This document shows positions 11,204 to 21,900 of a stretch of 64,000 bases of DNA, piece by piece. Source of the DNA: Bolinopsis microptera (Eukaryota; Ctenophora; Tentaculata; Lobata; Bolinopsidae); the NCBI RefSeq assembly GCF_026151205.1, contig NC_087080.1:11085837-11149836 (forward strand), given 5' to 3'. Each line of letters starts with the position of its first letter. Within the stretch, counting starts at the first letter, position 1. The translations under genes were made by a program, and so were the position numbers. A model generated the notes under the pieces. It did no database searches. It had not been told where the DNA came from and saw only the letters and a list, made by a program, of their open reading frames with translations.

Positions 11204-11955
11204 TATCCACCAGCGTGCGCTTTTTCGCATAGCGGGCTCTCACCAGCCCGCTGTCAAAGGGCCCGATATCTCTACAGCCCGCTCACGATATAGCCCGCTA
11301 ACAAGTGACATTTAATTTGACCAGTAGCAATATAGCCCGGAGTTCTCTAAAATATTTTCAGTTTCTGTATCGTCTCCATGTGAAATTCCTTATTACACTG
11401 ACTATATAATACATTTTATTGTTGTGTCCGGTAGGGCTGCTCATGGCCATGCAGCTCGTGAGCAGATGACATGATACTTTGATTTATATCAAAGTTATTA
11501 TAACACACTACATAATACACATCAGCACTATAATCCCCCTATATTATTGATATTCATCGTCACTGACATTACATTCATTATTCCCACGGCCCAGGAATGC
11601 AGTGCATCTCCAGCCCCTATATACGACACAGCCCTTTATGATTGGCTTACATTGAACACGTGACGTGTTACCATGGTTACAACAATTAGTGGCGACCTTT
11701 TCTAGAGATGACTTTTATACAAGCTCCATTGTTTATTTATAAAATTATATATTAACTGTAATACGCCCGCTGGTGGATATAATCCACATCACCTCGATCC
11801 GCGGGCGGAAAAATCGTATAGCACTCGGGCCCGATGGGCCCTCCGTGCTATACGAAAATATGTCCTCCTCGGGCTAGCGCCCTCGGGGACATATGAAATA
11901 TTGCACGCGCGTGCGCGTGCAATATTTTGTTCCGCCCGCGAGTCTCCGGTGATAT
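11204..11955. mobile_element. Cloverleaf element A, copy 1 (~750 bp)
   Basis: Starts ATATCCACCAGCG and carries an inverted copy of that end at about 11768-11781. A three-hairpin module then ends in CCGGTGATAT. The module (about 11785-11955) has an outer stem (GCGGGCGGAA with TTCCGCCCGC) enclosing hairpins at TCGTATAGCAC/GTGCTATACGA, TATGTCC/GGACATA and AAATATTGCACGCGC/GCGCGTGCAATATTT. I could see no difference from copy 2 (18262-19014), so both are recent. No coding sequence. It sits in a (TA)n tract. Confidence 0.75.
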
Positions 11956-12377
11956 GTATATATATTTCATGGCTGGACTTCTACACAATAAAAGAAAGCG
12001 GTTGTGATATAATATATATATATATTTGAGACATTCAGTGAAACAGTAAAACACGAAATTCACATTAAGCTATCGATTGTGTAATCTTTACATGTCTCAT
12101 TCTGAAAGCAAGTTTATTAAAATAACTGTTCTATGAAGTAAATTAAAAACATGACAAAAATAGATCAATACTGAGATGGGAAATTTGTGAGTAAGTCTCA
12201 TTCAATCATAAGATATAAACAAAAGATGCAGAGGTGAAAGTAAACATCAAAATGCAAGTGTCTGTGGAAAGATTAATATTAAAGCATATCATATAAAAGT
12301 CAATTTTTTTTTTATATATATGATGTTTCTTTTGGAGAAATCCAGTTTCAAGAGTGCTCTACCCGGGAGGGGAGCAT

Positions 12378-12380
<3 letters not shown>

Positions 12381-12428
<48 letters not shown>
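12381..12428. repeat. (TA)n microsatellite
   Basis: About 48 bp of uninterrupted AT dinucleotide adjoining module Y, probably at the 3' side of the Penelope copy. Confidence 0.95.
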
Positions 12429-12432
<4 letters not shown>

Positions 12433-12859
12433 TAGCTGTACTCCTACACATTAAAAGTCGGTGTTGATTAGATCTTCGAAATAAGTCTTTGCATCATTTT
12501 ATTAAACATCGTTATCTGAGATAAAATTGTTCTAAAAGCAACTGGAATATTCACAAATCTTTAAAATAACTTACAAACTAGGAAAGGAAAACAAGTCTTA
12601 GGAAGACGTACAAAACTATGTGACTTAAAACGGTACAAAACTAAAAAATACTGAGTAATAATCAAACAAAAAGAATAACTGCGTACATTTTATCTAATCT
12701 ATTAAAGATTAGTTTCTCGGAAAAAGCTAGATTTCTCTGAATCAAGCAGTAAAAATATATAAATAGTAATGAATGTAACACGTCTCTGATAGCAATATTG
12801 TAAACTAAACACGGGTTAATAGGCTGAGATCATGTCAAATAAAATAAATAAACTAAACA

Positions 12860-13501
12860 CTAAGCTCCAGCGGATTTAAAAAGGATGTGGTTACTATCGA
12901 GGGTGTTCATACCCCCATAACGCTCAAGGGTTTTCAATTGGGTCTGGTAGAACCCCTCTCTAGCTTCCATGGCCTTTTCCCTATCTGCTTGACTTATTTC
13001 AGGTTTAAATTCAAGAGCGTCCACTATAATAACAGAAAGGTGCGTACTAAGTGAAGAGTTATATAAGGCTACTGAACTAAAATCTAAATCATGATCAATA
13101 TCTAAAAAGTGATTTACTAACTTACAACTTCTGATACCTTTCTTAATGTGGCTCTTATGATTAGAAAATCTCTTAGGGAGATTAGAAGTAGTATATCCTA
13201 CATACGACTGTTTACAAGTTCTACACTCCATTAAATAAATAAGGTTATTACTCTGACAAGTTATATATTTAGTAATAGGGAAAACTTGTTTAGAATGGTG
13301 ACTACTAAATTTGGAACAAGGGGACAGGAAACTTTGCTTACAAACATAGCATTTTCCACAGGCATGGCACCCTGCGTTGTCAGCCTTCCGAACAGCCGGC
13401 AATATTGCAGCGTCTGGTTCAAGAAATTGACTAGCAGTGGCTTCTCCATCTCTATCACTGCTTACAGTTCCACTAGCACGATACTTATTGTGTACAAGCA
13501 T
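12860..13501 (-). pseudogene. Penelope GIY-YIG endonuclease domain
   Basis: A frame of about 210 residues has a zinc-binding cluster (CHACGKCYVCKQS) followed by NLIYLMECRTCKQSYVGYT, the GIY-YIG motif in its Penelope form, then R.s.H...i and the C-terminal RE..yq...L tail. This domain nicks the target DNA for reverse transcription. It is separated from the RT by frameshifts, so I treat it as part of a dead copy, although the domain itself is intact. Confidence 0.85.
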
Positions 13502-13660
13502 GCCACCGATAGTTTGATTCTTTCGGTGACTTACAAATACACTGTCAGCACGTACCTACTAGCTTCTTCAAGGCTGGATCGAGATTAAGAAGGTGCTTAT
13601 ACTTGTGAATAATGCTCCCCATGTTGGGAAGTGCTGGATTCTGATCCATCACCATGGGTA

Positions 13661-14400
13661 TTAGACAAGTAGTCGTCTCATCCTTATTTTTAGGGGCATA
13701 TACAAGTTTTTCCTATTGGTTATATCACTAAATTTGTTGAAAGCATCGTCTACAATACTAGAATGGTAACCACGGGCTACAAGGTAACCAGTATATACCT
13801 CCCTTTGCTCTAAGAAATTAGTGTCTTCACTATTGTTCTGCCTCACTCGCCTCGCCACACCATAGGGTATGTTTTTGAGAACATGGCTCCTATGACATGA
13901 GGTGGGGATGAGATAGCAGTGGGTGTCACTGGGCTTAGAGTAAAGTTTGGTATGAATAACATCGCCAACAGCATAGACATAGGTGTCTAAAAACTCAACA
14001 CCATCCTTAGAGTAGTCGTAAGTAAACACAAGGTCCGGATGGATACTATTGAGCCATTCCATAAATTGTAGAAGCTCCTCAACAGTACCAGGCCAGGCCA
14101 TGTATATATCGTCACGCAACCTACCCCAGAATGCTGGTCTGTGTGGCGGGCCATGTTCTAAATCTCTTTCATTAACTAAAATATCGATCTTATCCATTGC
14201 ACAATCTGCATACTCACATGAGTTCTTAGGACCCATCGCCGCTCCACGCTCCTGACGGTATGTTATACCGTTGAACGAAGCTATGTTGTAATCAAGAGTG
14301 ATTTCTAGAGCACTAATAATGCATTCTGTACTGAACAATTGATCATAACTACTTCTTTCATTCAGGTGCTTGGTGCATTGTTGGATCCCCATATCCCTGC
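13661..14400 (-). pseudogene. Penelope reverse transcriptase, C-terminal two thirds
   Basis: Contains RQERGAAMGPKNSCEYAD (RT motif 4 region), RDDIYMAW (the catalytic Asp pair), then LDTYVY, TKLYSKPSDTHCYL and the SCHRSHVLKNIPYG.ARR block typical of Penelope RTs. The first N-terminal motifs are absent. The frame is open for about 245 residues, then shifts near 13665. Sequence of the thumb/linker type continues in other frames to about 13500, so the copy is not functional. Antisense frames here are shadows. Confidence 0.85.
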
Positions 14401-14419
14401 TATATATATAGATACTCAC

Positions 14420-14630
14420 CGATTGTTGTAGTAAGCTAAAAAATCTCCAAATGTCCACTGATTGTCGACAAATAGTTGATTGAGCTGTTGATATCTGTAT
14501 AGAGCCACCCGCGAGATTTGTTCCGATGATAGACTTCGGCTTTCTTCGAGCTGAGAAAAGCTGTTGGCTACTTGATTTTCTTCGACAGACAACACCTCAT
14601 CGGGAGTAGGCTCTAAAGTGTTTCGCATTT
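14420..14630 (-). pseudogene. DNA polymerase B middle exon, downstream of the TTAA element
   Basis: Open frame from the TTAA junction: MRNTLEPTPDEVL ... WTFGDFLAYYNNR, matching the PolB segment just before DV.PF. The donor CG/GTGAGT at 14420 splits the Arg codon and fits the acceptor at 10336. Rejoining to 15734 after removing the TTAA element leaves the frame off by one, so one extra small indel exists there. Confidence 0.75.
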
Positions 14631-14634
14631 TTAA

Positions 14635-15729
14635 AGGATGAGGGGACCTTAGAAAAAGTTTTTTCTCGTGCAAATCCTTTTATTACATTAATCGTTTAAA
14701 CCACTTTAGTGAAATCCGCAAAGTTGTATTTCATTCGCGCGCCGAGATATCCAGCCAAAACAATTTGAACCTGTGACGTCAATTATGTGAGTTGCTCTGA
14801 TCCGCGCATATAGAAATACAGGTAAAATGAGCGTGCGGGCCGACTAAATTACTAATTAAGAATAAATTAACAATTTACGATACTAACGAGCCTATAACCA
14901 ATGGAGAGGAGACTTTTTATGACCGGTTGAAAAAAGAATTATCACCATACGATAACCATGAGCCGAGATACACCTGGAATAAGATTGAAGTCATACAGAA
15001 AGGCATGTAAATTATGTATATTTATAGCTCCCAACGTAACACCTAGCAACTCCCTGTTTCGTACCACAGTTGATATATCAACATGTCATATCAACACAAC
15101 ACGGTCCTAATAAAAATGGATCGGGTAGGTATGAAATGCATGTCTTCATTTCAGTTGGACAAGCACTAAGCACCAAGCTTTTAAGTTCTAACTCACTATG
15201 TGACACTACTTATAACGTAAGCAAGATTTGCAACTATTACACCAAGCAATATTATATTTATACCAAGCATAGCAGACGAACACATCCACATTCGTTACGC
15301 TTTACACTCAAGTCACAGCAAACTAAAACGGTAAATTATAAATGAGTGTACAACTAAAGGCCGGTACACGCGCAGTGTCAAACCGCACGTGCGTACTCAG
15401 ATAGGACTAGAGGCGCCAAGGGCCAGCTAGTAAAATGTCTTCTACTACATCATACATTCTTTTTAATTGTGTCCATATCGGGTTTCAAACAAGTCAAAAC
15501 AAAATAGCAGTTTGTGGTTTAGTTAGCGAGCAAATAAAAGGGTGCGCGCGCACGTTGGTCTTAACACATAAGTGACGTCACAGCCCAAAATTGTTATCAG
15601 CCAATAGGAGCGCGGCGTGATATTGCACGAATTATCGATTTCACAGTCCGGCGTATTTTTTGATTCTACACACTTTCACAGGACTTAAACACGAATATTT
15701 GGAAGTAAATTCTAAGGTCCCCTCATCCT
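14635..15729. mobile_element. TTAA-flanked non-autonomous element (piggyBac-like insertion), 1095 bp
   Basis: Perfect 18-bp inverted ends AGGATGAGGGGACCTTAG are flanked by TTAA on both sides (14631-14634 and 15730-15733). It interrupts the PolB reading frame, which supports its boundaries independently. TTAA duplication is the piggyBac signature, although the ends do not start with the usual CCC. No transposase frame. The 91-residue plus-strand frame inside has no recognisable similarity. Confidence 0.85.
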
Positions 15730-15733
15730 TTAA

Positions 15734-17527
15734 CGAAAGAAAAATGCAGTGTAAGGTGGAAACACAGTCGACGTCAGCTTCTCGAGGTTGTCAAAGTATT
15801 CGTACGGAAAGAAACTTTTTGGGAGTGTCGCACCGTATGCTCTAACGAACTGGTCGTATGTTGACCCAGCTGCCATATAGTTTGTTACATCCAGAAACAA
15901 AAAGTTCTCGCTGGATATGGCCGAATATGACGCTCCCCGTTTTATTATGTAATTTATGTCCTCAACCTCGAGGAGAACTGAGAAAAGTTGAGTTTTCATA
16001 GTGGGGATATCAAATTTCTGACCGCAAAACGATAGCAGCGGCAACTGCTGTAGATATTTCTCAAATCGATCCACCAATTTTTCGTCATCAATTTGGTGGA
16101 TAGCCTCTAAGTAGTCTGCAAATCCTTCTCTCATTAGCTCATGAGAAGCATCAGATATTTGAACAGACTGAGATACTAGCCAAAAGATGTTTCGCGTTAA
16201 ACTCAACTCTAGCTGAATTGTCTACGCCAGTATCTCGAATTAGAGCACATTCTATATCAAAACATGCTCTGTACGGATAATAGCGTAGTTCAGTAGAAAT
16301 ATCAACGCCAAAATCTTCTAGCTTATCGAAGACTGTTCTGTTTGGTTCAAAAGCACCCCCAACGTAAACATCTCTTGTAGCGGCGTCGCAGGTAGAGGAG
16401 TGTCGTTGCTGACGAAACATGGTTGGGAATGTTTTGTTACACTTGCCGCAGCGAAAGCTACGTGAAAATTTATTCAAGTCTTTGATATAACTGAAATGAT
16501 TGTTATATAGATTCAGATGCATAACATTATCATTTTTAAGGGTTCTATAAAGACTTTCTGTGATACCAGTCTCGCTTTGAGTAAAAACGTAAATGCCGAC
16601 ATCAAAAATTCGAGAAGCATCTTCCAGTTCATTGAGTGAAATTCCAGTAAAATCTGAAGCTAAAATACTCATCCCTCTCAAATAGCAATCAAAAAGCTCT
16701 TTAGCCTTTCGCTCTAAAGCGGTGATTTTTGCGCCTTGAAACAGCGCAAGACATCGAAAAAAGCATAGATTGTCATTATACGGGGTACCCCGATAAGATA
16801 CAAGACCAATTAAACCTTTATTGTTTTTAAGATAGGTCGGTAATTGAGTTGACGCACCAATGGGACACCTCAATACTCTGGATACGAAAAAACTAACATT
16901 GGTTATACGAACAAATGAAAACTTTGAGCTTGGGTAATTAACATGATTCAAAAGATCTAGTTCGTCAATTTTGTGGGTCAGTGTACTCAAGTCGTTAAGG
17001 TCACCCACAAAATGTGGATCACTGAATAGAAGCTGGTTGTTCTGTGAAGAATAATAAAAATGCAAGGACTGATCCTCGTTGTTTTTCAAGATGAACGCAA
17101 GTGAAATTTTCAGTTTAAATGCTGTTTTTTGGTCTCTGAACACAGAGAGCAAATGTTCCTTGATATCTTCGATTGATAAATGATGCAACTGAAAATTGTA
17201 TACAGCAGTTAGAGACCTAACTGTCCTTGACGGTTTGATGTATTTCTTGTGGCGAATATACAAGTCTCTATAGTCTTCTTCTATCACAGATTCCGGCACT
17301 ACAAATACATCATTGAACCCCCACGCAGTACCAATGTGACGCGATTCTTTATTATGTTGTGTTCCATGTTCAATCTGCATTAACAATGGGTATTTCACGT
17401 GGCAAATACTACATTGAATTATTTTACAGCTACGAGAAGCTTGATGATTCTGCATAGCTGACGGGGTGTAGATAGAAATACTTGCATTACACTTGGTGCA
17501 TGACTCCCTTCGACGTTTTGACATCAT
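15734..17527 (-). pseudogene. Polinton-type DNA polymerase B, N-terminal half with OTU-like region and exonuclease
   Basis: Starts MM at 17527 with two Cys-pair zinc motifs (CTKCN, CSICH). An OTU-like segment follows (DNLCFFRCLAL and, later, NNHFSYIKDLNKF), then a zinc finger (CGKCNKTFPTMFRQQRHSSTC). The 3'-5' exonuclease motifs are FDIECA (ExoI), FCGQKFDIP (ExoII) and YMAAGSTYDQF (ExoIII region). These are the marks of protein-primed PolB of Polinton/Maverick type. A one-base frameshift near 16155 splits it into two frames, and the TTAA element cuts it at 15733. The polymerase palm is missing from the window. Other Polinton genes (integrase, capsid, ATPase) were not seen nearby. Confidence 0.8.
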
Positions 17528-17604
17528 TTGACGAGCGGAGAGGTTGTCGTGGTAACGTTATAAATTGAACAACTGTACAATTAGAACATACAAAGAGGTT
17601 TTGG

Positions 17605-17939
17605 TATCATCTCTCACTTTTCATTGCAAAGAGAAACTTTTAGGAGAAACCGATCCAAACATAATACTTATAGTTGCAAGTGACACTGTATCACTTTCTA
17701 TATTAATATAGAAGCCGCATGAGAGTGCAGTATAAGTGATTATAAATACCAAGCTCGTTGGACCAGGTGAGCTCCCATGCTTGTGAAACTAAATGTGAAT
17801 TTGCGTGTGATGTGAGTGTAACTGTAAAATAAAAGATATAAGCATTGGTCTCTTACTTATTAAAGTGCTCGTCTGTTAAGCTAGTTGTCTCATCTCTCAC
17901 TTTTCCTTGCAAAGAGAAACTTTTAGGAGAAACCGATCC
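17605..17939 (+). repeat. Direct repeat pair of 53 bp
   Basis: CATCTCTCACTTTTC.TTGCAA ... GAGAAACCGATCC occurs at about 17605-17657 and 17887-17939 with about two differences, 282 bp apart. The second copy ends just before the ATG at 17947. The stretch between holds a TATAAATA (about 17741) and small hairpins, and may be a divergent promoter between PolB and the small plus-strand gene. Function unknown. Confidence 0.6.
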
Positions 17940-17946
17940 GACATTC

Positions 17947-18072
17947 ATGACATTCGAAAAACGGGTTATGCAGAGGCTGAAAGATTTGGTAAGATAATCT
18001 ATTAATAAATAATCTCATTGTATGTGTTATATTCTTATAAAGAATTGATATATTTGATTACATGCGTTATTA

Positions 18073-18122
<50 letters not shown>

Positions 18123-18157
18123 CATTGGCTAGACTTCTACACAACAAAAGAAAGTGG

Positions 18158-18192
<35 letters not shown>

Positions 18193-19646
18193 GCTCTCAT
18201 TATTAAGGCCTTGGTGGCCCAGTGGCACGGCGTCGATCCATATAATATTATAGATATATCTATATCCACCAGCGTGCGCTTTTTCGCATAGCGGGCTCTC
18301 ACCAGCCCGCTGTCAAAGGGCCCGATATCTCTACAGCCCGCTCACGATATAGCCCGCTAACAAGTGACATTTAATTTGACCAGTAGCAATATAGCCCGGA
18401 GTTCTCTAAAATATTTTCAGTTTCTGTATCGTCTCCATGTGAAATTCCTTATTACACTGACTATATAATACATTTTATTGTTGTGTCCGGTAGGGCTGCT
18501 CATGGCCATGCAGCTCGTGAGCAGATGACATGATACTTTGATTTATATCAAAGTTATTATAACACACTACATAATACACATCAGCACTATAATCCCCCTA
18601 TATTATTGATATTCATCGTCACTGACATTACATTCATTATTCCCACGGCCCAGGAATGCAGTGCATCTCCAGCCCCTATATACGACACAGCCCTTTATGA
18701 TTGGCTTACATTGAACACGTGACGTGTTACCATGGTTACAACAATTAGTGGCGACCTTTTCTAGAGATGACTTTTATACAAGCTCCATTGTTTATTTATA
18801 AAATTATATATTAACTGTAATACGCCCGCTGGTGGATATAATCCACATCACCTCGATCCGCGGGCGGAAAAATCGTATAGCACTCGGGCCCGATGGGCCC
18901 TCCGTGCTATACGAAAATATGTCCTCCTCGGGCTAGCGCCCTCGGGGACATATGAAATATTGCACGCGCGTGCGCGTGCAATATTTTGTTCCGCCCGCGA
19001 GTCTCCGGTGATATGTATATATATTAACCAGTGGCGTAACGAAGGGCCCTGCTGACCCCGCTGTGCAGGGGGGCGCCGTCTTAGGGGGGCGCCAAATCGT
19101 CGTTTGAATGTGGGACAATTTCGAAAACTTAACTAAAGTACTAGCAAAACTGCGCGTTTTGCTCTAGATAAACACTTTTTTATAGATTTTACCGGCGTAT
19201 TCTCTAAAATCACCTAATTTGTTCAATTTTAGGGAGGGGCACCAAAAGGGGAGGGGGTGCCAACAGGGGGGCGCTTTTTTCGGCAGGGGGGCGCCAACAG
19301 GCAACGTTACGCCACTGATATTAACTGTCTCTTTTACAGATAAAGGAAGAAGATCTAGACACTGTGGAGAGTTTGCTCATCAAATCGAACGAGGGATACC
19401 CTTCCATAATTGTGGTAAGTTTGATTGATGGCATATTTTATTATTTACTCTTATTTGCTCTCGATCATCTTAATTGAATGAAATTTCTTCAAGGTTGTTT
19501 ATAAACAATTGCATTCGTATTGGTCTGATATATGAATTATAAGTTGTGCTCTCTAACAGGACTTAAAGACTGTCAGCGATTTATTATGGAGCGAGGAGCC
19601 GGCTGCAAGTGCGGACACGGGAATTTTATTCTCCAGAAAAGAATAG
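17947..19646 (+). CDS. Possible small three-exon gene, 67 residues, unrecognised
   Basis: Exons 17947-17988 (donor TTG/GTAAGA), 19340-19414 (TTTTACAG/ATA to GTG/GTAAGT) and 19560-19646 (CTAACAG/GAC to TAG) all join in phase 0. They give a continuous acidic-tailed protein beginning MTFEKRVMQRLKDL and ending GILFSRKE. The frame also stays open about 100 nt upstream of the ATG. Intron 1 (1351 bp) has taken up cloverleaf element A copy 2 and a hAT MITE; intron 2 is 145 bp. The middle part may be helical. No family recognised. It could be a fragment of a larger gene or a chance chain of good splice sites. Confidence 0.4.
18075..18190. repeat. (TA)n tracts with an intervening module-X copy
   Basis: Two TA runs (about 18075-18120 and 18161-18190) flank a diverged module X (GGCTAGACTTCTACACAACA). 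A short tRNA A-box-like string follows at about 18210. Confidence 0.85.
18262..19014. mobile_element. Cloverleaf element A, copy 2 (753 bp)
   Basis: Same orientation and, as far as I can read, the same sequence as copy 1 from ATATCCACCAGCG to CCGGTGATAT. It lies in a TA tract within the first intron of the small plus-strand gene. Confidence 0.8.
19029..19317. mobile_element. hAT-type MITE, copy 1 (289 bp)
   Basis: Ends CAGTGGCGTAACG / CGTTACGCCACTG with a perfect 8-bp duplication ATATTAAC (19021-19028 and 19318-19325), the hAT signature. It is GC-rich with G-runs near both ends. A second copy is at 46604-46892. Confidence 0.92.
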
Positions 19647-20417
19647 TACTGGCTAGATCGTAGTAGAGACTCTTACGGGCATTGTCTGCTCGATACGCTA
19701 GGTACCCCAGATACACCTTACTGGACGTATTTTTGACCGTAGAATCGATTAAAAGTAGTTTCAAGATGATTGGACTGACTTTTTGGGGTTAAAATTGCAA
19801 AAAACCGATTTTTGGGCCAAAAATAGGCCAAAAAACCATGTTTTTTGATATTTTGAGCAAGTTAATTTTGTTGGCATGTCGGCAAAACTTGCATGAAGAT
19901 AGCTAAAAGACAGCCGCACAAGATGGTATAAAAATAAAACAAATCCCTCTATTTTTTGGGGGTAAAAATCCAAAAAAGTGGTAAAATTTTGACTTTTTTG
20001 CTTGAAGTTTGAATAATTTTTTGCAGTTGTATTAAATCAACCCAAAAATAGTCACATCGTGTTTGCCTAAATTTTTCCTTTCCGAGAAGTACCCACTTTA
20101 TATACTTTATCGAAGTTTGAATATTTTCACTCCGCAAGCGTTTTTGCCAAATTTTCGACGCGCACTACGCGCAAAAGCATTTAGTTGTTATCAATTGGCA
20201 CCCGCGCGTTCATCATAAATTTCAAACAGCTATAACTCAGCGAGATTATGTCCGTTCTAGCTCATATTTTCACACTAAATAGAAAATAATGTGATCTTAT
20301 TGCTGACAAAATATGAATATAATTACTCTATTTGCCTTAGAGTAATAGACTGTTAAAGTTTAAAACGTGCATTGGTATAGCACGTGATTAATAAGGCCAA
20401 ATTTATACTTCTTAACA
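19647..20417. other. Intergenic stretch, no gene seen
   Basis: AT-rich, with long homopolymer-like runs (AAAACC, TTTTGG) around 19780-20000 that create short minus-strand frames of biased composition. Nothing recognisable. Confidence 0.5.
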
Positions 20418-20419
20418 TA

Positions 20420-21900
20420 CAGGGTGGCCCATAAGTGACTACCCACACGCAACCTCTTAATAACTCACGTAATTCGTCTCCAAATTGCACCAAAATTTCA
20501 GAGATTATAGATGTGGGTCAAACTTAGATTTCCTGAAAGTTTCGTAAGCCACGCCCAATTACAGTGGGCGTGGCGTGACACTCCCTCTTTTTCACTATTG
20601 TCTTCATAAAATGAGAACGCTTTAAGCTAAGAACTCAAAATTCACCCAATCTGATCAAGAGTAAGGCGTTAGCGTGTATTAATGAGGTTCATTAGGCTTT
20701 GATTGGATACCGATGATGACTTTGCTAGAAAGGGAAACACAAATTTTTAGGATAAAAACCAGATCGTGACCTTTTCAGGAAAAGCCGTTCTCTCCACCAC
20801 TTCATCCGGTCTAGTAGAGCCCCAGTGAATTGCATTCTGGGAGTTGACATATCCGTTTATATGGCCTTGTCGCTGTACCAGATTTCGTCCTCAAAGTAGG
20901 GATCCACATTCTGCTTGGACAGGAATGTGTTGGCGAAATCTATCCTCGATTGGAAATTACGGTCCAAAAGTTTGTGTTTCTTTGTGATTCGGTAGGCCCG
21001 GTTAGAAAGGTCTTGCTTTAGAATTCGCTGAAGGGTTCTGCTGATGTCTAAGGCAGGAGCTCGTTTCCGGGTGCCAATCTTAGGTGTGTCCATCACGTCA
21101 CCAACAACCATCGTGATGTTTTCTACAGTCCTCGCAGTTCGTCTTCTGCCGACTCTTCGCCGATCGTGTGCAGAAAACGTAAACTTGATCTTGTGATGAA
21201 TGTCAAAGCAGCTTTTCCGGCAAGGGGGTGGTCGGTTGAATTTCATCTGAAATTGTCGTTTAATCTGAGGGTAGAACTCCCCATTTTCTTTCTTCAGGTA
21301 GACGAACAATCGTTGTTCTGCATTAAAGGGAGGATAGTGAACCATTTTCGATGATTCAATGGATGGTTCATTCCTTTTTATTGATTGTAAGGAACCTGTG
21401 ACTAGCAGGGCTAACAAGCCCTGAAATGGTGACACCACCATAAATTCGTGTGATAGCGTTTTAGGTGCAGTCAGCTGTATAGGCCGGCCCATAAGCAGGC
21501 TGCAACCAATCAAGCGGTGCATGTGAGCCAAACAGGCCATTAACCAAGTGACGAGATCACTGACTGAGTGCTCGGATCACGTATCCGATGAGTTTTGAAA
21601 TGGTCATAACTTAGCCATATTTTAACCAATGAACTTGAAACTTTGGGAAAGGTTTTCAATTATCAAGCCAAATGTGTGCCAAAAATTTTGAGTTCTTAGC
21701 TTAAAGCGTTCTCATTTTATGAAGACAATAGTGAAAAAGAGGGAGTGTCACGCCACGCCCACTGTAATTGGGCGTGGCTTACGAAACTTTCAGGAAATCT
21801 AAGTTTGACCCATATCTATAATCTCTGAAATTTTGGTGCAATTTGGAGACGAATTACGTGAGTTATTAAGAGGTTGCGTGTGGGTAGTCACTTATCGATC
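20420..21900 (-). mobile_element. mariner-like transposon with ~220-bp inverted repeats
   Basis: Left end CAGGGTGGCCCATAAGTGAC follows TA (20418-20419). The repeat runs to about 20640 and returns inverted at about 21690-21894 with very few differences. The outer ~10 bp on the right are diverged or lost. A decayed transposase lies between. Long TIRs and TA target fit Tc1/mariner. Confidence 0.8.
20762..21540 (-). pseudogene. mariner transposase, truncated and frameshifted
   Basis: Helix-turn-helix region (FNAEQRLFVYLKKENGEFY and VGRRRTARTVENI), then ISRTLQRILKQDL and the first catalytic Asp in IWYSDKA. After SDKA the frame shifts (near 20857) to NGYVNSQNAIHWG and PEKVTIW, then ends near 20762. 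The second Asp and third acidic residue are missing, so the catalytic core is incomplete. The first ~65 residues of the open frame match no transposase part that I recognise. Confidence 0.75.

Larger units (their letters stand above)
10434..12470. repeat. Dispersed ~40-bp modules abutting TA repeats, in inverted pairs
   Basis: Module X (GTGTAGAAGTCCAGCCATGA, near 10440) recurs inverted near 11970 and, diverged, near 18122. Module Y (GTGTAGGAGTACAGCTACAA, near 10485) recurs inverted at about 12428-12468. X and Y are related to each other. Every copy touches a (TA)n tract. They may be termini of an unidentified TA-targeting element, perhaps linked to the Penelope copy. Confidence 0.5.
12430..14410 (-). 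mobile_element. Penelope-like retroelement, 5'-truncated, inserted in the PolB intron
   Basis: Minus-strand reverse transcriptase then GIY-YIG endonuclease is the Penelope order. The RT starts abruptly inside its fingers at about 14395, next to a short TA run, so the 5' half is missing, as is common for these elements. Several frameshifts lie between RT and endonuclease (13501-13661). The 3' end is placed near the TA repeat by inference. Confidence 0.8.
10336..14419 (-). other. 4.1 kb intron of the PolB pseudogene, made of transposons
   Basis: Donor CG/GTGAGT (14420/14419) and acceptor TTCAG/A (10336/10335) bound the stretch. The coding phase is preserved across it. Inside are a mariner MITE, cloverleaf element A copy 1, TA microsatellites and a Penelope element. 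About 600 bp (mostly 11960-12430 and 10336-10510) is AT-rich sequence without recognisable genes. Confidence 0.65.

Noticed and set aside
12430-14410. Hammerhead ribozyme expected in some Penelope elements
   Set aside because: I searched for CTGATGA..GAAA on both strands around the element and did not see it.
18018-18206. 62-residue Tyr-Ile repeat frame
   Set aside because: Translation of the (TA)n microsatellite.
18203-18235. tRNA/SINE promoter-like words (TGGCCCAGTGG A-box, GTCGATCC near B-box)
   Set aside because: The two boxes are only a few bases apart and no cloverleaf can form; at most a deleted SINE scrap.
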